Source: JANQUM01 sp047630355
Lineage (GTDB): Bacteria; Bacteroidota; Bacteroidia; Cytophagales; Spirosomataceae
Length of the DNA: 48,971 nucleotides
Assembly: GCA_047630355.1 (NCBI GenBank)
Contig: JBLHXN010000014.1
Coordinates: 1 to 48,971 of the forward strand
Direction: 5' to 3'
A program made the translations under genes and the position numbers. Below, piece after piece: positions 36,179 through 43,401 of this stretch. The notes below the pieces were generated by a model. The model ran no database searches, had not been told where the DNA came from, and worked only from the letters and a program-made list of their open reading frames with translations. The stretch's first letter is position 1; every line of letters begins with the position of its first letter.

Positions 36179-36922
36179 ATGAAAAAACTCATTTTTACTT
36201 CTTCTCTCTTATTCTTATCCGTTTTCGCGGTTGCTCAATTCTCCTTATCGTTCGAAACGGGAGCAGCATTTAACGGTTATAACGATGTCCAAGTACCAAA
36301 CGCTCCGAATAATCAAGGAACTCGTTTTTCATTTACGGACGATTTTACTCCAGATCAACCCATCCCATTTTTCCGGGCGGAAGCTTCGTATTTGTTGAAC
36401 GAGAAGCATCGTTTTGGGGTTACAGCCGTTCCACTAACTTTTAACTACGAGCAAAATAATCCTCAGCCAATCAACTTTGAAGGAAACGTGTTTGACGGTT
36501 CAAATCTTGGAGGGAGTTACCAGTTCAATACCTATCGGGCAACCTATCGCTACCGATTGGTAAATCGGGAAAAAACTAATTTGGAATTGGGAGTAACAGG
36601 TTTACTTCGGGATGCTAAGATAGAATTAACGCAAGGCGGAGAAACTAAGAAAAATACCGATTTAGGGTTCGTTCCACTTATCAGTTTCTATTTTGATTAC
36701 GCATTCTCTCCCGCATTCTCGGCTGAAATTTCGGGCGATGCGTTGGTCGGACCGCAAGGAAGAGCCGAAGACGTTTTTGTGGGTTTACGAAGTAAATTAA
36801 TAAAAGATAACCTAAAGTTAAGAACGGGATACCGTATAATAGAAGGCGGAGCAGACGTAGAGCAAGTTTATAATTTCTCACTTATTCATTTTGCGAGCAT
36901 TGGTTTGGTAGCGACGTTTTGA
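36179..36922 (+). CDS. Outer-membrane beta-barrel protein
   Basis: 247 residues. The signal peptide ends SVFAVAQ (about residue 20). Amphipathic strands follow (FSLSFETGAAFNGYN, FRAEASYLLNEKHRFGVTA, NLELGVTGLLRDAKIELT, FSAEISGDALVGPQGRAEDV) with a C-terminal strand ending in aromatic F (HFASIGLVATF), typical of 8-10 strand outer-membrane barrels. No named family was recognised. It lies 32 bases after the broken flavoprotein gene on the same strand and is followed by a weak hairpin. Confidence 0.65.
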   Translation: MKKLIFTSSLLFLSVFAVAQFSLSFETGAAFNGYNDVQVPNAPNNQGTRFSFTDDFTPDQPIPFFRAEASYLLNEKHRFGVTAVPLTFNYEQNNPQPINFEGNVFDGSNLGGSYQFNTYRATYRYRLVNREKTNLELGVTGLLRDAKIELTQGGETKKNTDLGFVPLISFYFDYAFSPAFSAEISGDALVGPQGRAEDVFVGLRSKLIKDNLKLRTGYRIIEGGADVEQVYNFSLIHFASIGLVATF

Positions 36923-36948
36923 AATATAGATCACGCAAAAACAAAGAA

Positions 36949-36974
36949 TCGCCGCCCAGTTTCCCGAACGGCGA
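36949..36974 (+). terminator. Weak terminator-like hairpin after the outer-membrane barrel gene
   Basis: A 6-base-pair stem (TCGCCG at 36949-36954 with CGGCGA at 36969-36974), a 14-base loop, then CCTTATTTTATA. It is suggestive but weak. Confidence 0.35.
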
Positions 36975-37089
36975 CCTTATTTTATAGAAAAGAGGAAGAA
37001 TAAGTCAAAATTAATTGATAGAGACTCAGGAACAAAGGTTAGGGTTAAAAGAGGGCTATCATTACCGATTTAGCTCCTAACCAATAACC

Positions 37090-38436
37090 TTAGATGTACT
37101 GATTAATAATCATTTCGTAATACTCCTGCTTGCCGCTTATTTGAGCGGGTTCGCCTACTTCGTGAGCAATATCTCTTAAATCTGAAAGACTCAATTCTCC
37201 TTTTTCGAAAGCTGCACCTTTGCCGCTTCCAAACGAAGCATAACGATCAGCACGAAGCTTTTTGTACGGTGATTTCTCCAAAATATCGTTCGCAATTATC
37301 AACGCTCTCGCAAAGACATCCATTCCACCAATGTGAGCGATGAAAATATCGTCTAAGTCTGTAGAGTTACGGCGGGTTTTGGCGTCGAAATTGATACCGC
37401 CGGGACTTATGCCGCCGCCCTCCAGAATGATTAACATTGCTTCAGTAATTTCAAATAAATCAACAGGGAATTGATCCGTATCCCAGCCATTTTGATAATC
37501 ACCGCGATTAGCATCAATAGAGCCCAACATACCGGCATCAACCGCCATTTGTAGTTCGTGAGCAAATGTATGACCCGCCAATGTTGCGTGGTTAACTTCA
37601 AGGTTCAACGCAAAGTCATCTTGTAAACCGTACTGATTTAAAAATCCGAGAACCGTTTGAGCGTCAAAGTCGTATTGGTGCTTAGATGGCTCGGCGGGTT
37701 TTGGCTCGATGTAGAATTTACCATCAAAACCGTTGGCACGACCGTAGTCACGAGCCATTCCCAAAAACTGACCCATGTGGTCAAGTTCAGCTTTTGTATT
37801 GGTATTCAACAAAGACATATATCCTTCCCGACCACCCCAAAAGGTGTAGCCTGTTCCGCCCAATTCAACCGTAGCATCAATACAATTCTTTACTTGTAAT
37901 CCACTATGAGCCACCACTTCAAAATTTGGATTGGTAGAAGCACCATTCATATAACGAGGATTCGAGAACAAATTTGCCGTTCCCCAAAGTAATTTACAGC
38001 CACTCGCCTTTTGCTTTTCTTTGGCGTAGTCCACCATTTTGCGAAGGTTGCTTTCGTACTCTTTCAGCGAGTTTCCTTCCGGCGACATATCCACATCGTG
38101 AAAGCACCAATATTCCGCTCCAATCTTCGTGAAAAATTCAAACGCAGCGTCCATTTTCTCGTGAGCCGCACCTAAAGCGTCAGTATTTGTACGAGCATCC
38201 CACGGAAAAACCTTCGTCCCAGGACCGAACGGATCGCCACCTGTTCCGCAGAAAGTGTGCCAATAAGCCACCGCAAATTTGAGGTGCTCCCGCATGGTCT
38301 TTCCCGCTACAAGCCTTTCGGCGTCGTAAAATCGGAAAGCCATTGGATTATCGGTATCTCGCCCTTCAAACTCGATTGGTTTTTTAATGGATGGGAAATA
38401 TTCTTTTTCTCCGAGCGTCAATGATAGTTTTGCCAT
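37090..38436 (-). CDS. xylA: Xylose isomerase
   Basis: 448 residues, the length of class II xylose isomerases. The enzyme interconverts D-xylose and D-xylulose (and glucose/fructose) using two divalent metals. Catalytic and metal sites are visible: WCFHDVDMSPEG (H113, D116), FYIEPKPAEPSKHQYD (metal-binding E near 245), ALNLEVNHATLAGHTFAHEL and GGINFDAKTRRNSTD. It stands alone: no xylulokinase, xylose transporter or XylR gene is in the window. A TATCTTTG -7 element lies 32-39 bases upstream, indicating its own promoter. Confidence 0.97.
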   Translation of the reverse strand: MAKLSLTLGEKEYFPSIKKPIEFEGRDTDNPMAFRFYDAERLVAGKTMREHLKFAVAYWHTFCGTGGDPFGPGTKVFPWDARTNTDALGAAHEKMDAAFEFFTKIGAEYWCFHDVDMSPEGNSLKEYESNLRKMVDYAKEKQKASGCKLLWGTANLFSNPRYMNGASTNPNFEVVAHSGLQVKNCIDATVELGGTGYTFWGGREGYMSLLNTNTKAELDHMGQFLGMARDYGRANGFDGKFYIEPKPAEPSKHQYDFDAQTVLGFLNQYGLQDDFALNLEVNHATLAGHTFAHELQMAVDAGMLGSIDANRGDYQNGWDTDQFPVDLFEITEAMLIILEGGGISPGGINFDAKTRRNSTDLDDIFIAHIGGMDVFARALIIANDILEKSPYKKLRADRYASFGSGKGAAFEKGELSLSDLRDIAHEVGEPAQISGKQEYYEMIINQYI

Positions 38437-38467
38437 AATGTATTTTGAATAATGATAAGTAGTATCT

Positions 38468-38475
38468 CAAAGATA
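38468..38475 (-). promoter_or_regulatory. Candidate -7 element of xylA
   Basis: On the minus strand this reads TATCTTTG, matching TAnnTTTG, 32 bases before the xylA start. TTG triplets lie 9 and 15 bases upstream on that strand, closer than the usual 19. Confidence 0.4.
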
Positions 38476-38775
38476 GTATATTTTCAAGTTCAAGTTATAC
38501 TACTGCGATATTAAGTGTCAAAAATACACCAATTATTTTTAATTGCAATTTAAAGACAACAATAATGTATCGAGCCTACAGCTTTCCCAAATCGTGTTTA
38601 TCTCTGTCAGGTCAGGTTGAAATCCAACCCTACAACATTTTACGTGGCGATGTCACTATGCCGTTGTCCGTGTTCTCTCCAAAAACTAATCCGTTGTTTC
38701 GATGTGCTAATAACTTTTTTTAATTGCCATCAGGGTCTGGGCGACTCCGTCTGCGACCGCCAACGAGGATTTAAA

Positions 38776-38811
38776 ACAAAAATACCCCAAACTCGGAGGG
38801 AGAATGGGGTG
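38776..38811 (-). terminator. Terminator of the ABC exporter operon; left copy of a repeated sequence
   Basis: On the minus strand an ACCCCA/TGGGGT stem (38784-38789 with 38805-38810) is followed by ATTTTTGTTTT. Its 15-base loop is also nearly identical to that of the right copy at 43402-43439, so the two are related by descent rather than by chance. Confidence 0.7.
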
Positions 38812-38869
38812 AATACCTTACGATATAAAATTATTAAAGTTTTGAGGTTAGAAGTAAATAGGGTTCTTA

Positions 38870-41012
38870 TTAATTTCCAACTAACTGATAATCAACTACA
38901 TCTAAACGCTGCGTAACACCATCTTCTACCCTATAAGCCCGGTCAATTCCGGTGGTGACATCTAAGCGATGGGTTATCATCAATATGGCTAAATTGGGTT
39001 TTAGTTTCTGCAATAAATCCATGACAAAAGCGGCGGTTTTGCTATCCATTGCGGCGGTGGGTTCGTCTAATAAAAGCACGGCGGGGTTTTGGTACAACGC
39101 CCTTGCTAAACCAACCAATTGCCGCTGCCCGCCCGAGAGGTTTACGCCTTCTTCACCCACAATGGTTGCGTAGCTTGGGGCAATGCCTCAAAGTAGCGGT
39201 CAAAACCCATTTCTTTACAAAACGTCATTGTCCTTTCGGCTTCTTCGGCTACGTTGCCCAAGATGATATTATCTAATAACGTACCGCTGAACAGTTTTAT
39301 TTCCTGCGGCATTACGCCCAATTTTTCCCGCCAGTCGGTTAGGTTAAAGTCCTGAATATTGGTTGAATCATTGACCGTAATTGAACCGTTTTCAAAGCCA
39401 TAAAAGCGTTGGATAATCTGCAATAAAACGCTTTTCCCAGAACCCACTTCACCAAGTAAAACGGTCATTTCGCCCCGCTTTAATGCTAAATTTACATCTT
39501 TAAGCAACGCACTCTTTCCTGCAAAACGGAAAGATAAATCCTTGATAACCAACAATTTCACCCCCCCCATTTTTGTACTTTCGGATATATTATTCTCTTC
39601 GGGTTTGAGGGCGGCAAATTCGTACATGCGGTCAAAAGCTACCTTCGCTTCTTGCAGTTGGATATTGGTGGTGGCTAATCTGGCAATTGCCCCAACCATA
39701 CCCACGGCAATGGACAGGATTGCCATCATTTCGCCCAACTGTAAATCAGCATTCAATACCATGAAGGAACAATACGCCAAGACGCTACCGACCAGTAAAC
39801 CGTTAAAATCTCATTGATAACGTTGTAGCGGTTTCCGATTGTACCGAGTGTGAATACCTGCTCCTGAAAGGAGCTATAAATCGTTGTACCAATTTGCGTA
39901 AAAAACGGCGTTTTGTTACCGGATTTAATTGCTCCTACACCGCCAATTGCATCCACGAAGTGGCTTTCGGTCATGGCGTAGTTCCGCATAACGTTGCGTT
40001 GGGCTTCAATAATTTTGGGGTTGTATTTCCAAACCAAAAACGTGTAAAACGGGGTGCTTGACAAGGCAATCAGCCCCACTTGCCACGAGTAAATAAACAC
40101 AAATGCCGTGGGAATAATGACCACGAGGGCATCAATAACCACGCTGCCCACCAAATAACTAATAACCGACTGTATGCGGCGGGTATCATTAATACGGACG
40201 GTAATATCCCCAATTTTTCGGGTATCAAAAAACAGTTTGGGCAACGCCAGTAATTTACCGTAAAAATCACCCATCAAGCGGCTGTTGAAATCTTTTGACT
40301 GCCTGATTAGAAAATAAGTGCGTAAAAAACTAATTCCGGCTTTTGCAACTAACAAAAACGCCAGTAAACCGATGCCCAACCATAATTTGGTCAGTTGTTT
40401 ATTTGGTAATATTACGTCAATGAGTTTTTGGCTGAAAACCGCCGTTGCCATGCTCAATACCGCAATGACAATACCCAACACAACCGCCACGGTCAGCAAA
40501 GGCGTATCTTCTCTGACGAGGTCTTTTATCCAGGCTAACTTACGGTTATTGGTTTGTTTCACCTGCTCAAACTGCGGCGTTGGCTCAAACAATAATACGG
40601 CACGAGATTTCCAACGTTCGAGCAATTGTTCTTCGCTCCACGTTTCGAAGCCGTGGGCGGGGTCGATGATTTGGAACCCCACCCCAGCCCTCCCCAATGA
40701 TGGGGAGGGTGCTTTTAAGCAAACTACATAATGCTCCAGTTGGTTGTCAATCGTGACGTGGAGGATACACGGGAAGGTGGCTTCTCGTTTGAAAACTTCG
40801 AGGTCTTCTACTTCAAAAGCATCTGATTGCAGGTTTTGAGCCTCAGCGGCTTGCTGCAAGCCCAACAAACTTGTGCCTTGTACGCTCGTGCCGCTCTGCT
40901 CCCGTAAGAGTTCAATGGTGGTATCTCCGCCGTAATGACGAATGACCGAAAGTAAACACGCCACCCCGCAGTCGGTTTGGTCACGTTGTTTGATGAATAG
41001 TTGTTTCTCCAT
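38870..41012 (-). pseudogene. C39-peptidase-containing ABC exporter (PCAT) with two frameshifts
   Basis: Reassembled length is about 713 residues, normal for peptidase-containing ABC transporters that cut double-glycine leaders and export the peptide. The peptidase domain has C15 in QRDQTDCGVACL, H94 in LEHYVVCL and D117 in IIDPAHG. A transmembrane domain (AVVLGIVIAVLSMATAVFSQ, AFLLVAKAGISFLRTYFLI) and an ATPase domain follow: Walker A GEVGSGKS, Q-loop MPQEIKLFSG, signature LSGGQRQ, Walker B AVLLLDEPTAAMD, switch H in MITHRLD. A missing T near 39810 breaks the last membrane helices (expected LLVGSVLAYCSFMVLNADL), and a missing G near 39170 breaks the link to LSGGQ (expected GYATIVGEEGVNLSGGQ). 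As written, no functional transporter is made. Residues about 101-113 are encoded by repeat copy C. Confidence 0.88.
40673..40711 (-). repeat. Hairpin-plus-G-rich-tail element, copy C (inside the exporter gene)
   Basis: Perfect 8-base-pair stem (CCCTCCCC at 40688-40695 with GGGGAGGG at 40702-40709) and tail CTGGGGTGGGGTTCC on the minus strand. The element is 39 bases long, exactly 13 codons, and keeps the peptidase reading frame, adding APSPSLGRAGVGF between the strands that carry the catalytic H94 and D117. Confidence 0.7.
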
Positions 41013-41539
41013 TAGTCCTTCTCCTCTGAGGAGAAGGGTCGGGATGAGGTGAGAGCCTCAATCTTCACTTCTCCCTTAAATTTTTTCAATAATTTCCCTT
41101 CTTCAGAATAAATAAGCGTGGTGGGAAAGCCGCTGATGCCAAACGCCGTGGCGGTGGCGGGGCTTATGCTCCCGAAGGTGACGTTTTCTATATTTTCCAG
41201 CCCGTAAGTTGCGGCAAAAGCCGTGATTTTATCAATCGGTTCTGTGGACAAAAAATAAACTACTTTTTCGTCAAATTGCTTGATCTCCCGTTTTACCAAT
41301 GCCGCCTCAGCTTGGCAATGTTCACACTCGGTATTGAAGAAGAAAAAGATGGCTGATTTGCTTTCATTTGTTACCGAAACACTATCTCCCGAAATTGCTT
41401 TGAACGTAAACGGTTTTAGGGTTTCTGTGAAAGTGGCAACGGCTTCTTTTTGAACCAATTTACCATTGATTTTATACGCCATGTAGCCAATGACGGCGAC
41501 GATAGCGGTTAGTGTTAGTATGATGATTGTTTTTTTCAT
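41012..41539 (-). CDS. Membrane-anchored thioredoxin-fold protein (TlpA/redoxin-like)
   Basis: 175 residues from the ATG at 41537-41539 (MKKTIIILTLTAIVAVIGYM, an uncleaved signal anchor). The thioredoxin motif is C72-E-H-C75 in FFFFNTECEHCQAEAAL, and the cis-proline loop is GISGFPTT. It should act in the periplasm as a thiol-disulfide oxidoreductase. In this locus both precursor peptides carry two cysteines, so disulfide formation or repair in the exported peptide is an attractive role. The last 13 residues (LTSSRPFSSEEKD) are encoded by repeat copy D, so the C-terminus is probably a late addition. Its stop overlaps the exporter's start region at 41012. Confidence 0.82.
   Translation of the reverse strand: MKKTIIILTLTAIVAVIGYMAYKINGKLVQKEAVATFTETLKPFTFKAISGDSVSVTNESKSAIFFFFNTECEHCQAEAALVKREIKQFDEKVVYFLSTEPIDKITAFAATYGLENIENVTFGSISPATATAFGISGFPTTLIYSEEGKLLKKFKGEVKIEALTSSRPFSSEEKD
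41017..41053 (+). repeat. Hairpin-plus-G-rich-tail element, copy D
   Basis: CCTTCTCC and GGAGAAGG arms around a short loop (41017-41037), then the tail GTCGGGATGAGGTGAG. It supplies the last codons of the thioredoxin-fold protein and lies next to the exporter's start codon. Its orientation is opposite to the operon, unlike copies A, B, C and E. Confidence 0.65.
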
Positions 41540-41540
41540 G

Positions 41541-41581
41541 ACCGACCCCATCCCCTCCCCAATCCCGTACGTACGGGAGGG
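41541..41581 (-). repeat. Hairpin-plus-G-rich-tail element, copy E
   Basis: A 16-base perfect palindrome TCCCGTACGTACGGGA (41563-41578) and, on the minus strand, the tail TTGGGGAGGGGATGGGGTCG. It fills the gap between the five-helix membrane protein gene and the thioredoxin-fold gene. Confidence 0.6.
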
Positions 41582-41589
41582 AAAAGAGG

Positions 41590-42222
41590 TTACGTTAAAT
41601 TAATGGTGAGAAAAACGATGAATACTACCCAGATTATAAAGCCGCTGCCGTAAGACAGGGCGACGGTCTGAAAGGCACTTGTTGCATCATTTTTGAAATA
41701 CTCTTTGAGTTGAAACGCCAAGATTACCCAAAAGGCAAGTTCATAAATATTGATGGCTTGTAATGGATACGCCAACCACGGGGCAATTTCTGACGGCTCA
41801 AGGAAATTGAGCAACGAGCCGGGCAAAAACGTTTGCAGATCTGTCAGCGTATAATCTGTCTGAAACGTAAACCACACGATTTTGATAAGGGCGGGCACAA
41901 AAAAGACCATGTCTGCCTTGATAACGGCGGGCATAATCTTTTTAAAACCGACCTTCTGACTTGCCCCCAACAATACGCCCACGTAAACACACGTACTGAC
42001 CAACCCAATCTTGATAAAATAAAAAATGGGTATGAACGCATAACCCACCCACGCCCATTTCTCTTGGTTTGCCAGCATCTTTTCTATCTGCTCGTAAGAA
42101 AGCTGCGTGGAGTAGAAACTGTAAATATGGTTCTCGGTCACGAGATAAGTTTGGGAGTAGTAGGTTAGGAAAAAGCTGATAAGAAGAGCGATAATTATTA
42201 AAAAAAGGCGAGCTTGATTCAT
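41590..42222 (-). CDS. Five-helix membrane protein of the peptide export locus
   Basis: 210 residues, unrecognised family. Predicted membrane segments by eye are LFLIIIALLISFFLTYYS (residues 6-23), WVGYAFIPIFYFIKIGLVST (58-77) running into CVYVGVLLGA, ADMVFFVPALIKIVWF (about 103-118), INIYELAFWVILAF (about 157-170) and YGSGFIIWVVFIVFLTINL near the C-terminus. The last two helices have a Yip1-like look, but I do not claim membership. It lies between the small two-helix protein and the thioredoxin-fold protein on the same strand, so it may be an immunity protein, an accessory export factor or part of the redox step. Confidence 0.65.
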   Translation of the reverse strand: MNQARLFLIIIALLISFFLTYYSQTYLVTENHIYSFYSTQLSYEQIEKMLANQEKWAWVGYAFIPIFYFIKIGLVSTCVYVGVLLGASQKVGFKKIMPAVIKADMVFFVPALIKIVWFTFQTDYTLTDLQTFLPGSLLNFLEPSEIAPWLAYPLQAINIYELAFWVILAFQLKEYFKNDATSAFQTVALSYGSGFIIWVVFIVFLTINLT

Positions 42223-42224
42223 TT

Positions 42225-42404
42225 TTATCTCTTATGATTTGACTCAAATTTATGTACCAAATAAACTAATAGAAAACCACAAAAGATTCCAATTGCCATA
42301 TGGAAATAGTCTACAAGGCTAAAATTATTGACATATATAAAATAAATACAAAAAACAATAATTACTCCAAGTGATATTCTTTGCTTCCTTTCAAATAACT
42401 TCAT
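42225..42404 (-). CDS. Small two-helix membrane protein, possible immunity protein
   Basis: 59 residues from the ATG at 42402-42404 (MKLFERKQRISLGVIIVFCI). The frame is open 23 codons further upstream, but that part overlaps the end of the second precursor gene and is less likely. Two membrane helices (ISLGVIIVFCIYFIYV and FHMAIGIFCGFLLVYLVH) join basic ends. No family was recognised. Small multi-helix proteins encoded next to bacteriocin precursors are often dedicated immunity proteins, so this is an inference from position. The stop lies 2 bases before the start of the next gene. Confidence 0.55.
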   Translation of the reverse strand: MKLFERKQRISLGVIIVFCIYFIYVNNFSLVDYFHMAIGIFCGFLLVYLVHKFESNHKR

Positions 42405-42462
42405 GATATTTATTGAAAAATTAGGTGAACAGTTAGTCCACCTAATAAGATTAATATAATAG

Positions 42463-42639
42463 TTACCTATCACCCAATAAGCATGTACCTATACCAATTA
42501 CGACTACCGCCTGACCTACTGGGCCTAAAACGAAGCCTGCACTAAAGCTATTCCAGCACCAGCTATAAGACCTCCACAGAACGAACCCCACGAACCTGCA
42601 TGAATTTCCTCAATCTTTACGTGATTTATTTTTTTTCAT
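42463..42639 (-). pseudogene. Second bacteriocin-like precursor peptide, two compensating indels
   Basis: On the minus strand an ATG (42637-42639) is followed by eight A. With seven A the frame would read MKKINHVKIEEIHAG then SWGSFCGGLIAGAGIAL, a double-glycine-type leader and a Gly-rich hydrophobic mature part. About 33 codons in, a missing base in GCTTTAGTG moves the frame to SAGFVLGPVGQAVVVIGIGT then CLLGDR and a stop at 42463-42465. The two shifts cancel, so start and stop share a frame, but as written the first frame stops after eight codons (MKKNKSRKD). Reconstructed, the mature peptide of about 45 residues has one cysteine near each end, like the intact peptide encoded upstream. The cleavage site would be AG or GS rather than GG. 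The reconstruction is by eye. Confidence 0.6.
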
Positions 42640-42679
42640 TTTTGATAATTTAAAGATTTATTAGTTTTTTGATTGAAAA

Positions 42680-42868
42680 TTATGCGTGATTTAACGCAGA
42701 TAAACCACAAAAGGTCATAACGCTCGAAAAGACGAGACCTCCCGTTGCAGGTGCTAACGGGCCACTAGCCATTAAAGCTACAGCACCGAAACCAATTGCA
42801 AACCCGCAAGCCGCATCTATATCACCACCCTGCACCATTTCCATTTGTTTACTTTCTAATTTTTTCAT
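42680..42868 (-). CDS. Bacteriocin-like precursor peptide with double-glycine leader
   Basis: 62 residues. The leader MKKLESKQMEMVQGG ends in a Gly-Gly site (G14-G15), the standard substrate for C39-peptidase ABC exporters, and such an exporter is encoded 1.7 kb downstream in the same direction. The mature part of 47 residues is rich in Gly, Ala and hydrophobics (CGFAIGFGAVALMASGPLAP, TGGLVFSSVMTFCGLSALNH) with cysteines at 21 and 54. This suits a small membrane-active class II bacteriocin or a signalling peptide, possibly with one intramolecular disulfide. No close named family was recognised. It sits between the HTH gene and the second, damaged precursor. Confidence 0.75.
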   Translation of the reverse strand: MKKLESKQMEMVQGGDIDAACGFAIGFGAVALMASGPLAPATGGLVFSSVMTFCGLSALNHA

Positions 42869-42936
42869 GTTTTAATAAATTTTAGAGTTGCCACGCCTTA
42901 TTGCGTAGTGTAACAAAGTAAAGGTGGCTCACTGAA

Positions 42937-43272
42937 CTAAAAGTGCCGTGGGGAAAATATTTTTGAAAAATTATTGAAAAAAAACAATTGCTCAGGCTTA
43001 TAAAACCAGCCACCTTTCAAGTTTTCTTTCTGCGTATCTGTTAGATACTTAAAACCCGCTTCAAACTTGCCAGAAGCGGTATAATAGTAAGTACGCTGAA
43101 TGGGGCAGTAAGCAATCGGGAAGTTTAAATCTTTTACGAGTTCATCCCGCAACAGATGCCACATCCGTAAGCTAATACCCAACTTCTTAGCCATTTCTTT
43201 GGGGTTTCCGGTGGCTTTGTTTCTGACGAGGTAATCAATTTGTTCTAAGCGGTTTAGGTGTTTTTGTATCAT
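42937..43272 (-). CDS. Small helix-turn-helix regulator at the head of the peptide locus
   Basis: 111 residues. The N-terminal part (HLNRLEQIDYLVRNKATGNP, KEMAKKLGISLRMWHLLRDE) forms an HTH of the HTH_11/DeoR-like kind. It is followed by a short beta hairpin (PIAYCPIQRTYYYTASGKFE), a layout seen in small Bacteroidota regulators next to double-glycine peptide genes. No ligand domain follows. It is the first gene of the locus, 68 bases before the intact precursor. Upstream (43342-43379) lie two copies of TTGCGTGTAAATAC spaced 21 bases apart, one inside a TGCGT/ACGCA inverted repeat: a candidate operator for self-regulation. Confidence 0.7.
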   Translation of the reverse strand: MIQKHLNRLEQIDYLVRNKATGNPKEMAKKLGISLRMWHLLRDELVKDLNFPIAYCPIQRTYYYTASGKFEAGFKYLTDTQKENLKGGWFYKPEQLFFFNNFSKIFSPRHF

Positions 43273-43341
43273 TATAGTCGTAGGTTAGTGTGCTACTAAA
43301 CTACTGAAAAATACAATTACTTGTTTGACTATCGTTATAAA

Positions 43342-43379
43342 TTGCGTGTAAATACCTATAATTTGCGTGTAAATACGCA
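43342..43379. promoter_or_regulatory. Candidate operator: two direct TTGCGTGTAAATAC repeats, one within an inverted repeat
   Basis: TTGCGTGTAAATAC at 43342-43355 and again at 43363-43376, starts 21 bases apart (two helical turns). The second copy extends into TGCGT-GTAAAT-ACGCA (43364-43379), a 5-base-pair dyad. It lies 70-107 bases upstream of the HTH gene's start. Confidence 0.5.
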
Positions 43380-43401
43380 GTTAGATTTGTTGAAGATTTG
43401 A

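Larger units (their letters stand above)
38437..38869. other. 433-base intergenic region between xylA and the ABC exporter
   Basis: No credible coding frame. It contains the xylA -7 element (38468-38475), a small inverted repeat GGTTGAAATCCAACC (about 38615-38630), a locally GC-rich stretch (about 38735-38770) unlike its AT-rich surroundings, and the terminator-like repeat at 38776-38811. The GC-rich stretch could be a remnant of a dispersed repeat; no gene is seen. Confidence 0.55.

Noticed and set aside
38612..38632. GGTTGAAATCCAACC as the T-arm of a tRNA
   Set aside because: It lacks the TTC loop sequence, and no acceptor or anticodon arm could be placed around it.
38617..38916. Plus-strand frame of 99 codons over the xylA-exporter spacer
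   Set aside because: It crosses the terminator hairpin and the exporter's 3' end and has no protein-like pattern.
42225..42473. Longer 82-codon start for the two-helix membrane protein
   Set aside because: The extra 23 codons overlap the end of the second precursor and are hydrophilic without a clear start signal; the ATG at 42404 sits right before the basic end of helix 1.
43382..43389. TAGATTTG as a plus-strand promoter
   Set aside because: No plus-strand gene follows; the motif is expected by chance at this base composition.
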